From: Dendrocalamus latiflorus
Taxonomy: Eukaryota; Streptophyta; Magnoliopsida; Poales; Poaceae
Direction of reading: 5' to 3'
Assembly (NCBI GenBank): GCA_017311315.1
Contig: CM029640.1
Coordinates: forward strand, 12,244,640-12,308,639
DNA length: 64,000 nt
The notes beneath the pieces are model-generated. The model was not told the DNA's origin. It did no database searches and was given only the letters and a program-made list of their open reading frames with translations. The position numbers and the translations under genes are program-made. Of the stretch, positions 58,836 through 64,000 are shown one piece after another. Numbering within the stretch: the first letter of the stretch is position 1; each line of letters begins with the position of its first letter.

Positions 58836-59985
58836 TCATGGTCGTAAGTCGGAAGCCGTCGATCACACCTCGTGGTCATAAGTTGGAAGCCGTCGACTAT
58901 CGCATGTGATCGTAGATCGGTAGCAGGCGACCATCACTAGTTGTCGTAATATTCGGCGGTCGACCATCAATCGTGGTCCTAAATTGGGAGCTTTCGACCA
59001 GGGCTCATGGTCATAAGTCGGAAGACCTCGACCACACCTCGTCCTCGTACGTCGGAAGCCATCGAGGACATCTTGTGGTCGTACGTCGGAAGCCCTCATG
59101 CACACCTCGTGGTCGTAAGTTGGAAGCCATCGAAGACACCTCGTGGTCGTATGTCGGAATACATCGACCATTGCTCGTGGTCATAAGTCAGAATAGATCG
59201 ACCATTACTAGAGATCGTAAGTCGGAAGCCCTCGACCACACCTCGTGGTCGTAAGATGGAATACATTGACCATCGCTTATGGTCATAAGTCAGAAGACAT
59301 TGACCACACCTCATGGTCGTATGTCAAAAGCCATCGACTATCGCATGTGATCGTAGGTCAGGAGCGGGCGACCATCCCTGGTGGTCATAAGTAGGTAGCG
59401 GTCGACCATCGATCATGGTCGTAAGTCGGAAGACCTCGACCATAACTCGGGGTTGTAGGTCGGGAGGCATCGACCACACCTTATCGTCGTACGTCGGAAG
59501 CCATCGAGGACACCTCGTGGTCGTACATCTGCAGACATTGACCACACCTCATAGTCGTAAGTTGGAAGCCATCAGCTACATATCGTGGTCGTAAGTCAGA
59601 AGCCCTTGACCACACCTCATGGTCGTACATCGACAGACATCGACCACACCTTGTGGTCGTAAGTCAGAATCCATCGACCACACATCGTGGTCGTAAGTCA
59701 GAAACCCTCGACCACACCTCGTGGTCATAAGTCAAAAACCGTTGACCATCGCATGTGATCGTAGATCGGAAGCGGTCGACCATCACTTGTGGTCATACGT
59801 TGGCAGCGGTCGACCATCGATCGTGGTCCTAAATCGAGAGCCTTTGACTAGGGCTCGTGGTCATAAGTCAAAAGACATCAAGGACCTCATGGTCATAAGT
59901 CGGAAGACATCGACCACACCTTGTGGTCGTAAGTCGGAAGACGTTGACCATCTCTCATGATCGTAGATCGAGAGCCGTCAACCAT
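58836..59985. repeat. 34-bp hairpin-forming satellite, about 33 copies
   Basis: Units of 33-34 bp contain GGTCGTAAGTCGGAAGCC and CGACCACACCTCGTGGTCG. In the second part CGACCAC and GTGGTCG pair perfectly across a 5-base loop (for example 59233-59251). Every unit can therefore form its own hairpin on both strands. Variants carry compensating-looking changes in places. Confidence 0.9.
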
Positions 59986-60094
59986 AACCGCTACGACCAC
60001 GGCCATGGTTGCTATGACTACGACCATAACCGCTACGACCACGGCCACGGGTGCTACGATCATGGCCACGTATCAAGGGACACCTATACTGACT

Positions 60095-60320
60095 TTACAC
60101 ACATATGCTTACAGATTCTTACACACTTTAGCTTGTAAGATCAAGTCTTTATTTAGGATACATAGATAATTATACACACATATGCTTACAGACTTACATA
60201 CTCTAACTCGTAAGATCGAGACTTTATTTTGGATACATAGATACACACATAATTATAAAAGGCACACATATACTTACTGACTCTTGCATATTCTGACTTG
60301 TAAGAGTCAGATATTACTTA
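60095..60320. repeat. Three direct repeats of about 75-90 bp
   Basis: 'cacacatatgcttacag', 'cttgtaagat' and 'tttatttaggatacatagat' recur in order at about 60100, 60176 and 60262. The third copy is incomplete. Confidence 0.8.
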
Positions 60321-61129
60321 TGTACGCTACATCGTGGAGTGATAGTGAAGGGACTTTGATGGAACTATGACCATGGCCACGGGCACTACTACTACGACCA
60401 TGACTTCTACTACCACAGCTACTCCTGGTCGTAATGACTACACACAAACTGCGGTCGCTCTGACAACACACACCGGTCGTAACGACTTAACACACATTCG
60501 TCGTAGCGACCGCGCACACAAACTATTCGTAATGACCACGACGCATCAACTCGAAGCTTCGACCACAGCGTATCTAATCAACTCGAAGTTTCAACCATGG
60601 CTCTGTTAGCCTAGGGGTAGAATAGAACACGCACACACGGTGGTCGAAACTCACACGAACACCTCAATCTACTCAAGACACACAAGAGTTTTTGCGCTGC
60701 ATCAATCCACCACTGCTTTTCTATTTTCTCATCTATTTATAGACTCTGATTACAAGTGTACAGGCTAAAACTACCCGACTGACTCTTCCGGCCATGATCT
60801 CCATGACTCAGACACTCCTCACTACCTGTACGACTTGCTCCACTAACCATCACACTCGGTTTAGTGGATACGACCAGTTACATGTACACTAATTGCTATC
60901 TGGCCCAGTCTACGACCACACAAAATCCTTCAGGTCCTCTTCAGGTTCTCCTTCGTGTCCTTTGACCATGTCTTTTCAACCACAGTTGCTCAACCATGCA
61001 CCGACCATGGCTGCTCGATGCCTTTAACCACGGTGCCTTCGACTGCTTCACCGACTACGGCTTATCGACCAACATCTCTGACCACAAAGGTCTTCCAAGC
61101 ACCGACTGGTTCTCTGTAGCTTACAAGTA

Positions 61130-61670
61130 CTGACCATTGACTATGTAGTTACGACCACTATGTAGCTACGACTACTGTGCTACGACCATTGAGTAGTTCG
61201 ACTTATGACTACAACCACTGAGTAGATCGACTTATGACTACGACCAGTCTCTGACTCCGATTGCTGTCGACACACGACTATAGAGTACTCGACACGACCA
61301 CGTAGTACTCAACACATGAGTACTCGTTACGACCACATAATACTCGAACACCCCGAGCACTCGACTATGACCACAGTACTCGAACACACGAGTACTCGAC
61401 TACGACCACGGTACTCAAACACACGAGTACTCGACTACGACCACGGTAACAACAACACAATAAGATTAGTTCCAATAGGCTCATCATCTTGATGCTTCGA
61501 CCACAGCTACTCACTTACTCGGAGTGTTTGACTGTGACTACTGTAGCTTCGACTGCTGCTACGACCATGGCTTTGGGGACTGCTTCAACCATGCCTTCAA
61601 GTGTGGCTTCAACCACGGCTTTAGGGACTGCTTCGACCACGCCTTCGAGTGTGGCTTCGACCACTTACAA
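61130..61670. repeat. Short CGACCAC-based repeats within the Helitron
   Basis: 61140-61250 repeats 'ctatgtagctacgaccact' and 'gagtagatcgacttatgacta'. 61310-61450 repeats 'cgagtactcgactacgacca' about every 36 bp. 61565-61665 has two 49-51 bp units of 'ggctttrgggactgcttc' and 'ccttcragtgtggcttc'. All share the CGACCAC/GTGGTCG core with the satellite at 58836. Confidence 0.8.
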
Positions 61671-62087
61671 ATCATCAAGATTAACAAAAACCTTACCTTG
61701 CAAACACACACAGAGCACAAAGGAATCATCAGCACCATCGCAGCAAAGTTGCAAGGCATATGCACCGAGTAGCTGGCTGATCGAGAGAGGGAAAAAAAAT
61801 CTGTGGGTCTCTCTAAGCAGAGCGACCACCAGCTTGAGAGACCAAAATAGCCAGACAGCGCGATGGGCTCCGAGCAAAGAGTAGGAGGAGGTAGAGAGGC
61901 TCACCGGGCGAGCGACCGCTTGGCCGCAGCAGCAAGGGAGAGCCACGTGGGCGGGTGCAGGAAGAGGAAGCCGCCGCCGTGTGGCACCGAGCAACGGCAG
62001 CAGTAGGGGCGGGTGCAGCAAGGGGAGGAGAACCATGGCGATGCAGTGCCACAGGGGGTGGGCAAGGAGGGAGTAGGGGGTGGCCAT

Positions 62088-62265
62088 TGGATCCAATGGC
62101 CGCCGTCTACGAGCGCATGTCTCTCAGATCCACTGGCCGCCATCGATCGCTGCGTTCTAGATCCACCGGCTGCTATCACTGAGCATGCCTCTTGGATCCA
62201 TTGGCCACCATCGTCGAGTGCCCTTCTCTCCAATCCACCGGCCGCTGTCGCCGAACGTTGTGCTG
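62088..62265. repeat. 36-bp minisatellite, five copies, near the Helitron 5' end
   Basis: GATCCACTGGCCGCC-like words recur at 62090, 62127, 62160, 62195 and 62231. Confidence 0.85.
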
Positions 62266-63094
62266 CCGAATCGCTTTGCCGCACTGTTCGTATAGCAAAA
62301 AATATTGGTTGGAGGGGCGATGGGAGATGGGGCAGCGGCGGTGGGGAGAGACCCAGTGCACAGTGAGGAGGGAGAGGGGAGAGGAGAGATGGGGTGGTGG
62401 GGGTGGGGAGATGCCCGATGGGCAGCGAAGAGGGAGAGGGGAGATGAGATGACAGGTCTGCGAGAGAGAGAGAGCGTGGGAGAGAGATCTGTACAGAATG
62501 AGAGAACAGAATAACCGAAGGTGGAAGTGGAGAGGAGGCACAGTTAGCGCGAGAGAGAGGGGATATAGATGGTCAAGATTCATGTGTTTAGATCGGACGG
62601 CTGAGAAGAGAGGAGGAAGAATTCATCGATAACCACCAACTCTTTATATAATTGTAGAGATATTTGCTTAGTCACCACCATGCTGTTGGCCTATGCTGAG
62701 ACATCACCGTGCTGTTGACCACATAACCTGCCACGGGGCAAAATCAGTTACACGGTTTTACATGGTTCAGGATACTATTTAAATGGTTTTGTAGGCCAAA
62801 GTATATGTTAGACGAACTCTTAAAATTTAGAGAGTAAATTAGACTTATTTCTAAAAACAACTATTTCAATGTTTCACCAATTCGTTTTTCCACAAGTATA
62901 CCACCTCTCAATATGGCCAAATTTCCAGCCACCATATTCACAAAAAAAATTGTATTTCTTGCTCCAACAAACCATCATCCATTTTCACGTATCCCAAGCT
63001 CTTTCATGGTCCATACTAAATCAATTTTAGGCCATCTACACGTTGTTTGGTGAAGCTCCAGCTGGCGGATTGTCGTCCCCAGGTGAATTAACAG

Positions 63095-63335
63095 GGTGGA
63101 TCCGGGTGGGCTTGTGGCTTATTGCTTTTCACTTTTGCTATAGTAATTACTTTTAAATGATGTATTTTTTTCAATGCGAGGTCTCCTAGTTGATTGTAAT
63201 ACACACTGTACTAACTTCAGTTATACTGGCCAAAATCGCATATAAATGTCCCTCTCTTCGTAATCTCTCTCGCAAACAAATAGAATTCAAAAGCCAAAAA
63301 CCATAAGCCACAATCTAAAAGAACTCACCTTAGGT
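63095..63335. mobile_element. Degenerate Tourist-type MITE
   Basis: 'gcttttcacttttgctatagtaa', 'gattgtaatacacac', 'gccaaaatcgcatat' and 'gccaaaaaccataagcca' follow the order of the MITE at 37445-37687 in reverse orientation. The ends are unclear. Confidence 0.55.
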
Positions 63336-63551
63336 CTTGCTAGTGCTGCAGGCTTAAATAAGGAGGACATTGGGTGGGGACCACACGAAGGATTGGTGGG
63401 AACCGAGGATTGATTGAGGTAGAAAATAATTCTTTGTTGTGGGCCCGTCTAGGAATAGAAAACGGTAAAGGATAAGAATTTTTTAAATAATCTATTTTTT
63501 ATTCTAAAATGCAAAATTACACCTGTGTTTTTTTTATAGAAGTAGCACCCT

Positions 63552-63868
63552 ATCGCCTAACCATTGGGCGACTGAAACCTGTTGCCGAACAGTTAGGCGA
63601 CACGGGTATTTATGTGGCAGTAGCCAAATAATTAGGCAATAACTGCTATCGCCCAACCATTCAGCTACAGAACCATCTAGTCACCGAATAGTTGGGCAAC
63701 TGGATGGGCTATATAAGCTACGTGGTTGAGCGCCCGAGCGGCAGTCGGCCGCGCGAATGAACAGAGAGAAGAGAGGAGAGGAGAGGAGAGGAGAGGAAAG
63801 AAAGAAAAAAAGAGGAGAGGGAAAAGAAGAGGTTGTGCTATTTCTAGTATGAGCGATTCGTCCTTAAG
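63552..63868 (+). promoter_or_regulatory. Promoter-like region with TATA box and possible 20-nt first exon
   Basis: A direct repeat of about 97 bp offset (TCGCCTAACCATT at 63552, TCGCCCAACCATT at 63650) precedes TATATAA at 63710-63716. A purine-rich leader (63755-63830, GAGAGGA repeats) follows, and then ATG at 63849 reading MSDSSL up to AAG|GTAAAT at 63868. The architecture is that of a plant promoter and first exon, probably of a transposon gene. The rest lies outside the window. Confidence 0.35.
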
Positions 63869-64000
63869 GTAAATTTTTTTATCTTTTAGTCAATATTTTT
63901 GTAGTAAGTAAACAGTTTATTTAGTGTAAAGAATAGTATAGCTCGCATCCGTAGAAAATTATAGTTAGGGAAAAAATAGTATAATTTTAGTTAGATGGCT

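Larger units (their letters stand above)
58447..62660 (-). mobile_element. Complete-looking Helitron carrying tandem-repeat arrays
   Basis: On the minus strand it starts A|TCTCTACAATTATATAAAG (from 62660). It ends GCAACGCACGGACATGCAACTAG|T (58447); CTAG followed by T, with a GCAACGCACGG word, is typical of grass Helitron 3' ends. On the plus strand the target bases are A (58446) and T (62661), as required. The element is 4214 bp. No Rep/helicase is present, so it is non-autonomous. The interior is a mosaic of minisatellites rich in CGACCAC. A 143-codon minus-strand frame at 61665-62096, hydrophobic and without recognised domains, lies near the 5' end. Confidence 0.85.

Noticed and set aside
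58836..59985. CRISPR-like regularly spaced repeats
   Set aside because: The units are contiguous 34-bp repeats without unique spacers, inside a plant Helitron.
61665..62096. 143-codon minus-strand frame in the Helitron as a gene
   Set aside because: Hydrophobic, repeat-bordered and without recognised domains. Mentioned with the Helitron but not supported as a gene.

Overview
The window reads as nuclear DNA from a grass (Poaceae). The evidence is the dense nesting of LTR retrotransposons, Helitrons, CACTA, hAT and Tourist/Stowaway-type MITEs, the GC-rich first exons, a CC-NB-ARC-LRR resistance-type gene and CYP71-type P450 relics. I cannot name the species. Most of the 64 kb is transposon-derived; only three loci look like host genes.

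Layout. 1-950: end of a Ty3/gypsy element. 2.4-5.9 kb: GC-rich promoter, then a five-exon gene of unknown function (3856-5856) lying 14 bp upstream of a Helitron 3' terminal hairpin. 5.95-6.33 kb: 5' relic of a P450, followed by copia fragments. 9-10.9 kb: an F-box/LRR exon fragment, CACTA termini and a Ulp1-like protease relic. 10.9-17 kb: a tandem segmental duplication. It is built on a small antisense LTR element, split by a solo LTR with a perfect target duplication, and one copy carries an organelle-type group II intron domain V. 18-24 kb: MITEs, a hAT relic, the 3' end of a Tat-like gypsy element with an additional antisense ORF, and a LINE relic. 25.2-28.6 kb: an almost intact NLR gene broken by two frameshifts. 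29.5-30.2 kb: 3' relic of a P450. 31.8-40.2 kb: mitochondrial ribosomal protein L53 on the minus strand, whose two coding exons are separated by an 8-kb intron holding a copia element with a nested hAT element. 41.6-50.7 kb: a Myb-like transposon gene relic, then a Tat-like gypsy element (gag, protease remnant, integrase tail, two minisatellites, antisense ORF, LTR). 50.7-56.9 kb: a Sirevirus-like copia element, internally deleted but keeping its extra downstream ORF. 58.4-62.7 kb: a Helitron with both termini recognisable, filled with arrays of short tandem repeats, one of which forms a hairpin in each unit. 63.5-63.9 kb: a promoter-like region with a possible tiny first exon.

How it fits together. 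L53 would act in the mitochondrial large ribosomal subunit. The NLR would be a cytoplasmic immune receptor if either frameshift proved false. The role of the five-exon gene is unknown. The remaining coding signals are decayed transposon or captured gene pieces. All boundaries and family calls come from reading sequence by eye; no alignment or database search was run.
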